This document shows, in pieces, positions 23,946 through 34,823 of a DNA stretch of 64,000 nucleotides. The position numbers and the translations under genes were made by a program. Origin of the DNA: Diploptera punctata (taxonomy: Eukaryota; Arthropoda; Insecta; Blattodea; Blaberidae). A model generated the notes under the pieces. That model searched no databases, was not told the origin of the DNA, and saw only the letters and a program-made list of their open reading frames with translations. The DNA is taken from positions 2,303,501 through 2,367,500 of the forward strand of contig JASPKZ010003845.1 in the NCBI GenBank assembly GCA_030220185.1. Direction: 5' to 3'. The number at the start of each line of letters is the position of its first letter. Position 1 is the first letter of the stretch.

Positions 23946-24700
23946 AATAAGCTGAAAGACGAAAATTAATGTGTTTTTATGTTTAGTTTAATACGTATGT
24001 GATACAATTTATTTTGTAATTATTTTAAGATACCTCATAATGATTACAGGGCGTTGCCCGGGAATCTACTTATCCTAATCTTCCTGGCATAGATGAGTTG
24101 AAAGACGAAAATTAATACTTTTATGTTTAGTTGAATAAGTAAGAGCAAACATTCATATGGTAATTATTTTCAGTTACCCCGTGCCGATTAACCGGTATTG
24201 CCCGGAAATCTACTTATCTTTTTGGCATAAATGAGCTGAAAGGCGAAAAGTAAAGTGTTTTTATGTATAGTTGAATAAGTAGATGGAAAAATTTATATCG
24301 TGATTATTTTATATGCCCCATGCTGATTACCCGGAGTTGCCCGGGAACCTACTTACCCCGATCTTGTTGGCATAAAGGAGCTGAAAGACGAAAATGAATG
24401 TCTTTTTATGTTTAAGTAAAATAGAAAAAATTATATCATACTTATTTTAGATACCCCCTGCTTATTATCCGACGTTGCCAGGAAAACTACTTATCCCGAT
24501 CTTCTTGGCATAAATGAGCTGAGATAAAAAAATTAGTTATTTTGAGTTATCCGTAAAAGAATACCCGCCGTTCGCTGCTACGCTTGCCCAGGAATTTACT
24601 TATCCCAATCTTCTTGATATCAATGAAAGACAAAAATGGTTATTGTGAGTTTTCAGTAAAATATGTTTATGCGGACTTTTTTGTAGAGCTTTTTTAGATG
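23945..24700 (+). repeat. ~140-bp tandem repeat, about five units
   Basis: Unit landmarks (GCTGAAAGACGAAAAT, TTTTTATGTTTAGT, GATTACCCGGCGTTGCCCGG, TCTACTTATCCCGATCTTCT) recur with starts at 23951, 24097, 24235, 24380 and 24518, spacing 138-146 bp. The last unit is degraded. Shared on the minus strand at about 59820-60065. Confidence 0.85.
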
Positions 24701-24960
24701 TTCAAGTCTGTGTACATTAATTTCGTATAGGCCCTATTTGTTTTGGTTTAGGCAGCGTAAGCCATTTAAGCGTCCAAAAAGCTACTTTTTCACGTTTTTC
24801 ACTACAAAGTGTGATTTTTAAGGGTGTAGGAGTTGAGTATCACAACTCGCTTATAGCCTATGTTCATCCCGGCAATCTCCTGAACATTTTGCAAAAAGCC
24901 CCATTACAATCGAATGAACAATAGGCCTATGGCAGCGCATAAAATACAAACAAACATTCA
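24700..24960 (+). repeat. Repeat shared with 59510-59720 (inverted)
   Basis: GTCCAAAAAGCTACTTTTTC..., AAGGGTGTAGGAGTTGAGTA and CATTTTGCAAAAAGCCCCAT match the minus strand at 59510-59720. It follows the tandem array in both places, so array plus flank moved as one unit. Confidence 0.65.
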
Positions 24961-25379
24961 TTTTTATATATTAGATTTGAATATATTTTTCCACAATATT
25001 GAACTATATGAATACGTCGCCATATTGATTTTAATAAATATTCTGTGTTCGAGTGTAGCCAACATGTAGTCTGTACTATTTAACTTACACTAAATAAAAT
25101 CAGCGAGCATTCTGTCACAGGTTAGAGTATACTTAAATTCCGTTAAGTTAGCATTTAGTTTGGTCTTCCACAACCTACTTAAATTGAATTATGTTAGCTT
25201 TTAGGTTCATTGGCAACGCGATTTCAAACATCGTGTATATGTTGGCTGCATTCGATTCTATGGTGTAAACCAGTTCGCGTCTGTTGGCTCATGCGCATGG
25301 TATATGGTTGGAACTTAGAAACATTTTCTTGTCACCTATTGCCTCCATTTGTTATTTATTTATAACAGTTTATATGGGC

Positions 25380-25560
25380 CTACCTAATCAGACGTTTACG
25401 CATTTTCCATGATGTCGATAGATATCCTTTATTTACAATTTCGTTATGAGCAGAATTTATGCTTCTTGCTGACTCATCAGTAAATTCTGATATTATTTTC
25501 ACCACATCCTCAATGGCTAATGTAGAATATTTTCTACTAAACTCTTTGAAAAAAAAATGT
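25380..25560 (-). pseudogene. Coding remnant of the unrecognised transposon
   Basis: Minus strand reads LAIEDVVKIISEFTDESARS then INSAHNEIVNKGYLSTSWKM and RKRLIR before a stop. The copy at 38370-38525 keeps LAIEE, NEIANRGYL and the same order with one break. Conservation of peptide blocks between two diverged copies suggests a real protein segment. I do not recognise the family. Confidence 0.45.
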
Positions 25561-25768
25561 TTTCTTTTATTTTCAAATACTTCACTTTCAATGTTGTACA
25601 GTATTACTATACAGAAGCGGTCATTTTAAAACTGAATGTCCTATGTATTCTACATTGCGCATGCGTAAGAATATAACGATGCTCATTTAATCTATTAAAA
25701 CTGTAATTATATATTCTAAATTCTCCTACATAACTTATATACGGGTAGATAGACATCTGCTAGAAACA

Positions 25769-25832
25769 GAGGTTCCCAACCTTTTTTCTACTCGCGAACC
25801 CCTTCCACAACGATCTGAGTTTGGTGAACCAC
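25769..25832. repeat. Mini inverted element with hAT-like ends
   Basis: CAGAGGTTCCCAACC at the left and GAACCACTG at the right are inverted and resemble CAG-GGTTC termini of Charlie-like hATs. Only 64 bp, so the call is weak. Confidence 0.35.
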
Positions 25833-26114
25833 TGATTTTTAAATATACATACATTAGCATGCATAAAATTTAATTCCAAGCAAAAGGTTTAATAAGCTTA
25901 AATTAACTTAACCCTTAACCGTTAAAACCTAAAGTTGCTCTAGTTACGGCTTAAAAGTTACACAACGTGAAGGCCTAGTTATAGCAGTGAAATGAATTCC
26001 TAACTGTAAATCGGGCATTCGCGGTAAATATTAATTTATAGTGAAAATATTGTGATAAATTCTCGATCTTACACATATATAACAAGGGGCATTATAGGGG
26101 TAATTTAATTTTTA

Positions 26115-26116
<2 letters not shown>

Positions 26117-26173
<57 letters not shown>

Positions 26174-26177
26174 ATTA
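26117..26177. repeat. (AAT)n(ATT)n mirror microsatellite
   Basis: AAT units switch to ATT units mid-tract, giving a self-complementary ~60-bp repeat. Confidence 0.9.
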
Positions 26178-26768
26178 TTGTAACAATACCGCAGAAATGA
26201 AGGAAACAATAATAGACCTAACCTCGAAACCCGCCATTGTGGAAAAGTTTTAGGCGAAACGATGTGCTAGAAAAAAAAAATATATATATATTTCGAGTGT
26301 TAGAGAGGGAACTGCATTTCCTTACACGCTTAATGGTAACATCGTTATTCGTCCAATGAAAATGCAGTCTTAAATCTGCTTTGTTTACATTACAACTGGA
26401 ATTTAGCTCGGAAGAGATAAAGAAACAAGTAATCCTGTTAAAAAACAGTTCCCTACTTACAGAGTGAAGCATAGTGCATTAAGGAATCAATGGAGAAGAA
26501 AATCTTTACGATGTAAATGGATTATTTAAGAAAAAGGTTGCAATTATCGATAACTCTGGTCAACATGATTTTTGTATCATGAGTACCAATAGTTGTACTT
26601 AATGCAGTTTTTTATCGTGTTTTCAAATATGTACCGTATATGAAATTTTTCCATCAGCCACAGTTCTTTTCATTTCAATTTCAATTAATGAATTTAAATA
26701 ATTATTTTTTTAATAAACGTTTTTTCGTACATTTGTCCATTGTAAAATACAACCAAATGAGCTAACTC

Positions 26769-26890
26769 AAATGATTTTAGCTATGGAAAAGAGATAACAA
26801 GGCAAATGGAATCCTAATATGCTGGCCGATTATTGTTGGATGCTCCACACGCGAAATATAGCAGAAAACCGTCATATCTTACTTTCTAGG
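26769..26890 (+). pseudogene. C-terminal remnant of the zinc-finger transposon protein
   Basis: MEKR-stop-QGKWNPNMLADYCWML matches the end of the pseudogene at 34562-36223 (ERRYQGK...YCWSVVR). Only the last ~35 residues remain, with a stop in the tyrosine position. Confidence 0.55.
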
Positions 26891-26989
26891 TGGGTCCGAA
26901 TGTTCGGATATTGTGTAGTTACGAATGTAGAAAATATTAAAGTGTTTGAAATTATAAATTCCTGTTTCGTGGAAACTTTGCGTGATGGA

Positions 26990-27322
26990 GAAAAAGCCGA
27001 TATCACATTTGAATTCAGGAGAAAAAATACTATCAGAATCATATATTTTCTTTCTGAGACAAAAAAAAAAGTTTATTTTTTGTTGCTCAATGTAATGGAT
27101 AAAATCTTATGTCAGAAAATAAGAAAGAGAATGGATGCAGGGGAAAATATCATGGAGTGAATTGAACAAATATTTTTTTAGATGGTTGGAACATGTGCTA
27201 AATGATAGGTATGAGCTATGGTATATGAATAAGATTTTCCATTGGCAACATCCTGGCAGACCAATGAGACGAAGATAAAGATATAAATGGAAGGAAAATA
27301 TTGCTAGATAGGGATGAGAACC
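26990..27322 (+). pseudogene. LINE 3' fragment
   Basis: Frames FFRWLEHVLNDRYELWYMN, FHWQHPGRPMRRR and RYKWKENIAR form a degraded W-x-x-H-V...H-P-G-R-P...R-W LINE end. It abuts an RTE end in the opposite direction at 27325. Confidence 0.55.
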
Positions 27323-27324
27323 AA

Positions 27325-27708
27325 CTAACTCACTGGCACTATCGAACCCGTAGGGTCATAGCCACGCGGATATAAGCTCTCCATACATCACTATCCTCAC
27401 CTATTGTCTTACAATCATCCCCTGTATAATCTATTTCCCTCAAATCATGATTAATATTATTCTCCCACCTCTTTCTCGTCCTGTCTATTGGTCGCTTTCC
27501 TTCTAGTTTTCCTACAAGGGTTTTCCAAGCCCATTCTCATTCCCCATTCGTGCCACATGTCCTGTGTGTCGCAGTCTACGAGACTTAACTGTTATTATAT
27601 CTGGTTTCGTATAAAGATTGTGTATCTCGCTATTATTAGTCTTTTCCATTCGTATGTCTATTCGTCTCTCTTTGGTTAAAACAATCCTAAGTACTTTATT
27701 CTTAAATA
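27325..27708 (-). pseudogene. RTE 3' fragment, tail (TTAG)
   Basis: Minus-strand RTE end: CACTGGCACTATCGAACCCG at the terminus, then diverged coding sequence back to LRIVLTKERRIDIRMEKT. Interrupted by a SINE-D, after which ~20 more bp of RTE appear. Confidence 0.8.
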
Positions 27709-27934
27709 GAGGTAAAGTGATCCCACTACAGGCCTTAGGAGTCCCTTGGGATAGTCAGAGGTTAAGGTTCCCTCTTTTCTAGACAATCGGCACTTGGTGT
27801 CAGCCGGGTTGTCAGCCCTGCATGACAGCCGCCTTTTCTTCAAGAACAAGCGTCTGGTACTCATTTCGGTTAGAAGCTAGATCGATCCTATGTTTATAGC
27901 GTATTCCTTAACCAACTAGGCTACGGCGTGCCCC
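27709..27934 (-). mobile_element. SINE family D nested in RTE, 14-bp imperfect TSD
   Basis: Full-length minus-strand SINE-D with GCCTAGTTGGTTAAGGAATA in the head. Flanks CTTTATTCTTAAATA (27694-27708) and CTTATTCTCAAATA (27935-27948) are the duplicated RTE target with small changes. Confidence 0.8.
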
Positions 27935-28004
27935 CTTATTCTCAAATATTCGTAATATTTATTTATTTATAAACAGTTTTAAAATGTAATAAAACATCTT
28001 CCGG

Positions 28005-28270
28005 TGCCCAAAGCGTTTTAAATTTTTATCTTCTTTCTCCATTCTTCTCTATCTTCCCATTCCAATTATTCCACACCTATCTCCCTCATACCTCTCCTAA
28101 TATCATCCATCCATTAAAATCTAGGTTGACCTCTCTTTCCTTTCCCTGGTGGAATCCATTCCAAACCTTTTCTGGGTAATCTTGTCTCTGACATTCTACG
28201 TACATGACCATACCATTCTAGCTGCCTGTATCTCACAAAATCGAATATTGAATTTTTGTTATCGTTTCTT
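28005..28270 (-). pseudogene. (GAT)-class LINE 3' fragment
   Basis: Minus-strand sister of 8380-8655: WNGMVMYVECQRQ-like, then FHQGKERETST and a WMDDIRRGM-like end, broken by stops. Confidence 0.65.
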
Positions 28271-28274
28271 AGGG

Positions 28275-29070
28275 ATGAGAACTAGAGTAATGAATTTCGA
28301 AGTTGTTTCCGATAGAAATGAGTGGAAACTAGATGTGGATAAGTGGCCAAAGCCATTTTTATAGGCTAAAAAAATTGACGGCTGTCTTTAAGGACTTACG
28401 CAAGTATCCTCAGACCAACGGATCTGTGCCCCTATAGCCCTGGCATTGTTCTTAGAAACGTACACGTCTACACTCACACCATTCCAGCGTACTCCCCCTC
28501 CACTACGTCAAACAGCAGCCATCGAGTAGGGATGTTGCCAAACTTCCCCCAGTGTCATGGCTCTTGAATACGTATTGAATAATGCAAGGTTGGAGTTGAA
28601 TTGACAACACTGGAGTGCAAGTACAAGAGAGAGAGAGATAGAAAAGAAAGAGATAGGAATACAAGGAGGGAAATGATTTGTCGAGGCAGAAAAGGAAGTA
28701 GCTTTAGTTCGCATATCTTACGAGGGCACAGCACAGACAATAGCTACGCTATTCAAACATTAATATAGTTACCCCAGCTTTTTTTCTCTACTATTTACCA
28801 CAAAAGCTCTGTGTATTTGCGGGGAGAAGTGTGGGGAGTGGGAGGAGGTACATTTCTATGCTTCTCATATACTAACAGCTTAGTCAGCAAATTCCTTTCA
28901 GACACACGGAGCTGGGTCCCGAGCAGTATATAATTCAGTACAGCATTTTTTGGCATGGTATACGTGCGGTTAGTCAACGGGACATAATAAGTGAAGTAAG
29001 AGGTCAAGTATCCAATCTCCAGAATATCGAGTTGCTTAGAACATGTCATATGGAGGAATAAATATCTTAA
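28275..29070. other. Nothing recognised
   Basis: Less AT-rich than average around 28400-28560, with a short GAGAGA run at 28625-28640; no domain, TIR or SINE found. Confidence 0.4.
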
Positions 29071-29074
29071 TACT

Positions 29075-29260
29075 GAATGTCATCATTATCATCATCATCA
29101 ACGTCACGGTACATACATTCTGGCTTGTTCCGGTTCTTGCATCCACCGCCTTCCTGGTCTTTCTTGGGATATCTTGCCTACAGGTGCATATTTTCAGGCT
29201 CTTTTGGATATTCGGCTCTCTTTCATTGTATCTAGGTGTTGAATCCATTTTGTTCTGTAA
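29075..29260 (-). pseudogene. LINE 3' tip with (GAT) tail
   Basis: Minus strand: KMDSTPRYNERE, a RISKSLKI stretch and CRQDIPRKTRKAVDARTG, which in shifted frames gives an R-I-P-K...G-R-x-R-W-x-Q LINE end. The tail is ATCATC. Confidence 0.6.
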
Positions 29261-29639
29261 GTTTTAAATTTACCTAATAGAGTGAAATTTGTAATTATTT
29301 ACGTACCGTGTATCTTCACATCTAATGTGGTCTTTCAATGAGCATCATTTTATTGCTCTTAAAAATTTCATTTCCGATGCATTTATTCTAATTTCATCAT
29401 TTTATTCAGCACCCAACAATCACTGTCTTACAAAATGATAGCAGAGCCATAGTTTTATAACATTTTAATTGAGTGTCATTTGTTTATTTTGTTTACTAAT
29501 GTTCTTCTGATCGTTCCACCGTATTTTGAAAATGCGAGATTTTTTTTGTACGTCTTCATCATACTTATACGAAATGTGATTTCCAAGATAGAAAATGAAA
29601 ATAATTACTGAAAGTAAAATAATAGAGCGTTCGATAAGT

Positions 29640-30085
29640 AATGACAACACTGTTGTAAATCAGCGATCCTAGTGGTGATCATTGTAATCTTGTAGTATGT
29701 TGTTGAGCAGTGTTTCCTGTATAAATTTGCAATATTAAAAGTCTCGAAATAGTAATATTTTGTGAATACATTCATTTTTTCTCGCATGTAGTAAGTAATA
29801 CCGCCCTAAAAATATTTGTTTATAATGTGGAAATGGGAAGTACTCGAACATCCACCAAATTCACCAGGCAGGAGTCCTTGTGACTACAATAATATATTCT
29901 CAAAGATCGAAGAATCCGTTCGACGCATTCGATTTCAATCAAGAGTTGATATCCTGAAAGCTATAGATAGATCAGATCAAAGAGATATCCAGAAATGGTG
30001 CTGTAGATGAAGTGCGCCATCTTCCAAGGATTTGGCAATGTATAGTTGACTTGGCAAGAGACTATAAATTAAATTCGGTAATGTC
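29640..30085 (+). pseudogene. mariner-type transposase C-terminus, relic 1
   Basis: WEVLEHPPNSPGRSPCDYN is the third catalytic block of mariner-type DDE transposases (S-P-D-L-x-P-x-D-Y), here with the first aspartate changed (PG instead of PD). RIRFQSRVDILKAIDRS and, after a stop, RHLPRIWQCIVDLARDY continue to the usual end. The upstream domain is missing. Confidence 0.65.
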
Positions 30086-30092
30086 AAAAATA

Positions 30093-30180
30093 ACTAACTA
30101 ACTCACTGGCTGTATTGAACCCGTAGATTCACGACCGCGCGGAGATAAGCTCTCCATACATCCCTATCCTAAGCTAAGCA
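30093..30180 (-). mobile_element. RTE 3'-end stub, tail (TTAG)n
   Basis: Last ~80 bp of the RTE family with tail GTTAGTTAGTTA, lying between two related mariner relics. Confidence 0.7.
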
Positions 30181-30400
30181 GTCTTTGCTGTATAAATCTG
30201 TAATATTGAAAGTCTGGAAATAGCAATATTTTGTGAATACATTTACTGTTTCTCACATATAGTAATACTGCCCTAAAAAGATTCTCAGTACAATTTGTTT
30301 AGAAGGTGGAATTGGAAGTACTCGAATATCCACCAAATTCACCAGACAGGAGCCCTTGTGACTATGACTTATTCTCAAAATCAAATAAGCTCTACGAGAC
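30180..30400 (+). pseudogene. mariner-type relic 2
   Basis: Repeats 29700-29900 with divergence: GTATAAATCTGTAATATTGA, AATATTTTGTGAATACATT and the VLEYPPNSPDRSPCDYDL block. Here the catalytic SPD is preserved. Confidence 0.6.
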
Positions 30401-30554
30401 CGGAAAAAAAATGGAAAGAACTGACGTCATATTCTAATGAATCATTTCCTGTATGATGATAAATAGGCCATGAACTAATTAAAATAATAATTAATTAAAT
30501 GAATTAAACATAATGTGTACAGGATGTGAAATGTGATATGCTATTTTTTTCTTT

Positions 30555-31064
30555 GCATAGTGATTGGTAAAGTTATGGTAAAATCAAATGTTTCTTACCT
30601 CTCCTCATACAAAACTTCTAAGTAGATCGCGATTTCGAGACCATAAAAATCTCACCTTCAGTACTATTCTGGCGACTGATGTTATGTTGACCGGAAGAAA
30701 CTCTTCTTCTTCCCTCTGTTGGTGGACCGATGAACCTCTGGATCAGGTCAGAATTTGCGGGAATTTCGAAGTTCATAAGTGTTCCTTTGTTTTTCTGAAT
30801 GTGGATTTATTCCCAAACCGTGAGTTCCTTTTGTTTGTCTATTTGTTTAGACTGGCTTTTGATTCAATTAAATTAAATCCAGAGGTTCATCGGTCCTCCA
30901 ACAGAGGGAAGAAGAGTTTCTTTCGGTCGACGTAACATCAGTCGCCAGAATAGTACTGAAGATGAGACTGTTTGGTCTCGAAATCGCGATCTACTTAGAC
31001 GTTTTGTATGAGGAGAGGTAAGAAACATTTGATTTTACCATAAATTAAACCTCATAGTGATTAA
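30555..31064. mobile_element. Palindromic Penelope-type repeat A
   Basis: About 190-bp arms in inverted orientation: outer ends CATAGTGATT...GGTAAAATCAAATGTTTCTT and its complement, inner ends GGACCGATGAACCTCTGGAT and its complement. Each arm carries a hammerhead-like core. Inverted long repeats with hammerhead motifs are a known habit of Penelope-like elements. No GIY-YIG or reverse transcriptase is present, so it is non-autonomous or a solo repeat pair. A solo end of this family sits at 12139-12196. Confidence 0.65.
30952..30995 (+). ncRNA. Hammerhead-ribozyme-like core in repeat A (right arm)
   Basis: CUGAAGA (30956-30962), one U, stem II GAGAC/GUCUC around UGUUUG, GAAA (30980-30983), palindromic UCGCGA as a possible shared stem III, and AUC as the cleavage triplet (ends 30991). 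Stem I AGUA (30952-30955) pairs with UACU (30992-30995). The left arm has a slightly damaged copy (CUGAAGG) on the minus strand. The extra U between A9 and stem II departs from the canonical core. Confidence 0.55.
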
Positions 31065-31129
31065 TTCCGTTAAATTGGTAAATTTCTTTGTGCGCAATCG
31101 AATATGTGGTACGTACTGTGTGCATGATC

Positions 31130-31760
31130 GTTTATAGAGTTCACATTCACTGTCAGCATTGTGGAAACTATTTCTGCTGCATATAAGTTGCTGGAATCCG
31201 TGTATTGCTCCTCGGATGTAAATATCTCGCAGTTCGTGCGTAGCCTGCCGTCTTCCATTACCGCTCTGTCATGGGTGGTGTTCGGTAGAAGGCAGAGTTT
31301 ATTTCAGATACTTTGTGTGCTTGTTCCTCCAGGAATTTTTCGCAGGCTTGAGTTCGCAGTAGATTGTGCCTCGATATTATGTCTTTATAAAATCTGGTGT
31401 CCTCGCCAGTTTGTACACTAGTCCGGTTGGTGCGTGTTTCGATACACGAGTGTTTTCTTCATGTATCAATTCTTGACTCTATCCAGAGCTTTGATATTGT
31501 TATAATTCAGATATGGCCATATTAATTCGATGGCATAAGCAGATCTTCAGCTCGAACAGTGCGATTGCCGTTTCTAGTCATAAGCTTCCAAGTCTTAATT
31601 TCTATCGTGGCTTTTATTTCAGAGATCGTTTTATCTTCAATGTGCCTTGTGAAAGTGTATCCGATAACCTATAGGTTACCCCTAGGTATTTGTACGCCTT
31701 GATATGTCCAGTGAGTGGTTACCGCAAACGAATACACCCTTTGAGTTCATTTGCCCACCT
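31130..31760 (-). pseudogene. LINE C-terminal relic (another class)
   Basis: Minus strand, broken frames: TGHIKAYKYLGVTYRLSD, LETAIALFEL, AIELIWPYLN, VYKLARTP and DIYIRGAIHGFQQLICS. The I-x-x-Y-K-Y-L-G...I-E-L-I-W order is the post-polymerase region of a LINE different from the RTE and GAT/GAA classes here. Confidence 0.5.
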
Positions 31761-31802
31761 TTATGAAATTTAGTTAAAATAATAACAAACATAAATATCC
31801 TC

Positions 31803-31854
31803 AACTCGTGTCCAACTCATGTTCGGGTCGAGGGATGAGATGAGATGAACCCAT

Positions 31855-31901
<47 letters not shown>

Positions 31902-32153
31902 TCTGTGAATGACGAGGTGCCGGCCGACCACGCCTGACGCACCATCGCAGGGGCAAGATGAATTAAATGAAATGGATGAGATGAGTATGGAGAAATGGTG
32001 GAATGAAATTGTGGCAGGGGAACACGAGAGAAACCCCGAGAAAAACCTGCCCTAGCTCAGTTTCGTCCATCACGAAACCCACATGGAGTGACCGAGACTC
32101 GATCTCGAGACTCCAGCTGTGAGAGGCGAGCGTTTAACTGCTTGCGCCTTAGT
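31803..32153 (-). mobile_element. SINE family B with internal microsatellite expansion
   Basis: Minus-strand SINE-B: head at 32153, body back to the CACAGACCT box at about 31910, tail module GTTGGACACGAGTTGAGGAT at 31803-31825. The short CTATATAAGGGG of other copies is replaced by (TA)n(TG)n at 31856-31900. Confidence 0.75.
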
Positions 32154-32156
32154 TAA

Positions 32157-32213
<57 letters not shown>
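32157..32213. repeat. (AAT)n microsatellite
   Basis: About 57 bp of AAT units at the 5' boundary of the SINE-B. Confidence 0.95.
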
Positions 32214-32214
<1 letters not shown>

Positions 32215-32227
32215 CGTAGGCTAATAT

Positions 32228-32406
32228 TGTCGTGAACAGATCAACAGATTTTACTCAAGTGTTTTTTTAAGATACTTATGTGTTTCTAGTAATGTCACCT
32301 CTGCACTCTATGCCCTTTGGTTTCTGGGCTGGGCGTTTGTGCTGGCTGTAGCATTATTACCGCATATACTAATTAATTATTGCACTGTTAGCCAATAGCA
32401 TAGAAT

Positions 32407-32456
<50 letters not shown>

Positions 32457-33000
32457 GTATTGAATTAACAATCAGAATGTATTTATATTATATTATGAAG
32501 GGAAATTGCGTACTGGACACTCTAATATATAATAATAATTACATGTGGATATCCAAGTTGAAACAGGCAGGGGCGTTGAGTTTGGATAATATTACTCACC
32601 ATCCCCCAGTCTAACACAAGGGCGTCGAGTCAAGATAAGATTACTCTCCATCCCTAGTTGAATACAGTAAGATAACATGGCTGGTAAATTCCAGTCTTCA
32701 TACGTAACTTTAGAAGAGATATGTCCTTATTTGGAAATGAGGGTGATGCATTCCAACTCAGCGTCCATGCCACGCCCGCTTATCAGAGGGTTTATAACGG
32801 CTGATGCCCTTGGCATCAGGGCTTATTCTTCATGGTTCCGACCTCGTCTCTATGACAGTTAGAGACACAATATTGTAACTTTTTAGATCATCGTCTTTAA
32901 TAAATATATTAAATCAAGTTCTACATTCACTGGAGTTCTTGGACTCACAACGAATCCTACCTTCAAATTGTCTGATCTACCCGAGGGTCAGGTCACGACA
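32228..33000. mobile_element. Possible solo LTR
   Basis: Begins TGTCGTGA and ends TCACGACA, a perfect 8-bp inverted terminus of the TG...CA kind, with AATAAA near 32899 and an internal (AT)n tract at 32409-32452. No primer-binding site or second LTR was seen, and the flanks AATAT and CGTTA do not match, so the call is tentative. Confidence 0.35.
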
Positions 33001-33636
33001 CGTTAATGTAGTCTATTTTGTCAAAAAACCTGTCTGCTTTCAGTAAACGCGGAACTAAACGAAATTTAAGTCAGCACACCTGCAATAACACAACAATTTA
33101 GCTTCTTTTACTCAAAATTTATAGTAATATATTCAGAAACAAAATCACCTTCGCTGTACAAATACCAGCATTTTTGTCTTCGAACACTGTCAATGTTTAC
33201 TAAATAGGCCAATAGTTACGCGCTATAAAAGAAATATAATTTCTTATCCTTTTTTTTTGCTTATTTTAGTATATTTTCTGTAATGAAAATGTCCCCTAAA
33301 AATCATAAGCCTGGTCATTATACTATGTTGCAATATCTGCTGGCTCGTAACAATCCTCTTCTTAAGCAAAACAACATTTTATTTCACGCAAGAGGATGGA
33401 GTTCATGTGTATGCCATCTATTGTCCGGATCCTAAACTACGGAGTGACAGTTGATATATCACAGCATGATTATCAACAATTACAATGTTGAATCTACATC
33501 GATGAAGTGATACAGAGTGAACAAAAAAAATTGGAATAGGTACACAACCATTACACTCATGATGGTCTAGTAGTCACCATGATCGTCTCTTGTTCCGAGT
33601 TTATGCAATTTTAAGGGCATAAAATGTTGACTATAA
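33001..33636. other. Nothing recognised
   Basis: AT-rich spacer with no coding or repeat match. Confidence 0.4.
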
Positions 33637-33960
33637 GTCCACCGCTGTGGTTTAGGGGTAACGTCGCTACCTCGTACGTAGCGGGCCCAGGTTCGATCCC
33701 CGGCCGGGACAAGTTTCCTAGGAGATACTTATTTTTGGGTTTTTTTCTCGCCTGTAAGACAAATGTTAGGAAACTTTAAGGACCTAGAGTGCCCCGAACG
33801 TCACCTGTCCATCGCAAACATCATTCGCCATGTTTAGTATGAATTGTGTGTTTTGTCTTAATGTTGCGTTGTCTCGGAGGAGGCTCTGACATTGGACTTA
33901 TCACTCATTTAGGGAGGCCCCCCAATGCCCTTGTATTGTCAAAAAAGTATGTGTATGGTA
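33637..33960 (+). mobile_element. SINE family A head with divergent 3' part
   Basis: tRNA head (GTGGTTTAGGGGTAACG; B-box GGTTCGATCCC) and body CGCCTGTAAGACAAATGTTA as in family A. After about 33840 it follows none of the other family A or F tails, ending GGAGGCCCCCCAATGCCC. A subfamily or a mosaic. Confidence 0.65.
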
Positions 33961-34823
33961 CATAGTTAAAATCCCTGTCTCGACAGGTCGTATCACAGTA
34001 AGGTACTGGTGGCACGTAAATGTACAAGAGAGATTAAACTGCGGTAATTGAATGGGGGGAAAATGTGACCATGACTACATTTAAACATTTTTTCTTAAAG
34101 TTTAAAATATTGATAACACTGGACAACAGCCAAAAAGTTATGGGAGTAAAAGTGACCGTTTTATATTAATATGAAACTCCTAATTACGAATATGACAATT
34201 AAACTGATGGCAGTGGTCTGGTTTTTAAATTATTAGCATGCCTACTGTTACTGCATACGCTGTGAATATTGTAGTCAGTGTGAAGGTCAAGGAAACATCC
34301 TTAGAGGAGGGGAGACAGTGACAGCTGTATAATATAGATAAGATTTATCTTAAAGGTTCAGTGTTTAACCCAACAGGTTGTGAAATTAGGTGAAGTGGAA
34401 TTTCGTGAGTGAACAATGGTTTGTGCCTTGGTGTTTAAGTTATATACGAGTAGATGTGCAGTTTTGTCGTGTAGAACACATGTGCGATATGTTTATATTA
34501 TATCAGATACATTTTTTAAAAATGAAGTGCAGAGATATGATTGCAGCGTAATAAAAGCTAAAATGCCACGAAATCGTGTGTATAGTCCACATACCTTTTG
34601 TTATATTTGCGGAAAAGTGACGTTCGCATTGCCAAAGCGACATATAACTCAATTTATTAAGAAAGCTTACCAATCTTTATTTCGGGTGCAAAATAGAGGA
34701 TCTTGACAAACATTTTGCTCCACATATTTGCTACAATGGCTGTTCTGCAAATTTTAGTGACTGGTTGAAAGGACAGAAGAAGTCCCCATGATTTGGAGAG
34801 AACAAACTAATCATCTAAGTGAT

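Larger units (their letters stand above)
22790..26440 (+). mobile_element. Unrecognised TIR DNA transposon, copy 1
   Basis: Inverted ends: GGAGCTAAGTTCAGTTGTAC then GTAAACAAAC at 22795-22830, and the reverse complement of CCGAGCTAAATTCCAGTTGT then GTAAACAAAG at 26385-26425. It is collinear with the 0.8-kb copy at 37985-38785: the block TTTTACCCGCCATATGA...CAAGGTAAGA and the block around ACGTTTACGCATTTTCCATGATGTCGA are shared. Between these, copy 1 carries about 2.4 kb of inserted G/T-rich and tandem-repeat DNA (23230-24960). A short conserved reading frame lies at 25380-25560. Confidence 0.55.

Noticed and set aside
26218..26472. 84-codon minus-strand frame
   Set aside because: Covers the right inverted end of the unrecognised transposon; the other copy does not keep the frame.
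30588..30935. 115-codon plus-strand frame
   Set aside because: Spans the centre of the palindromic repeat A; not conserved between its arms.
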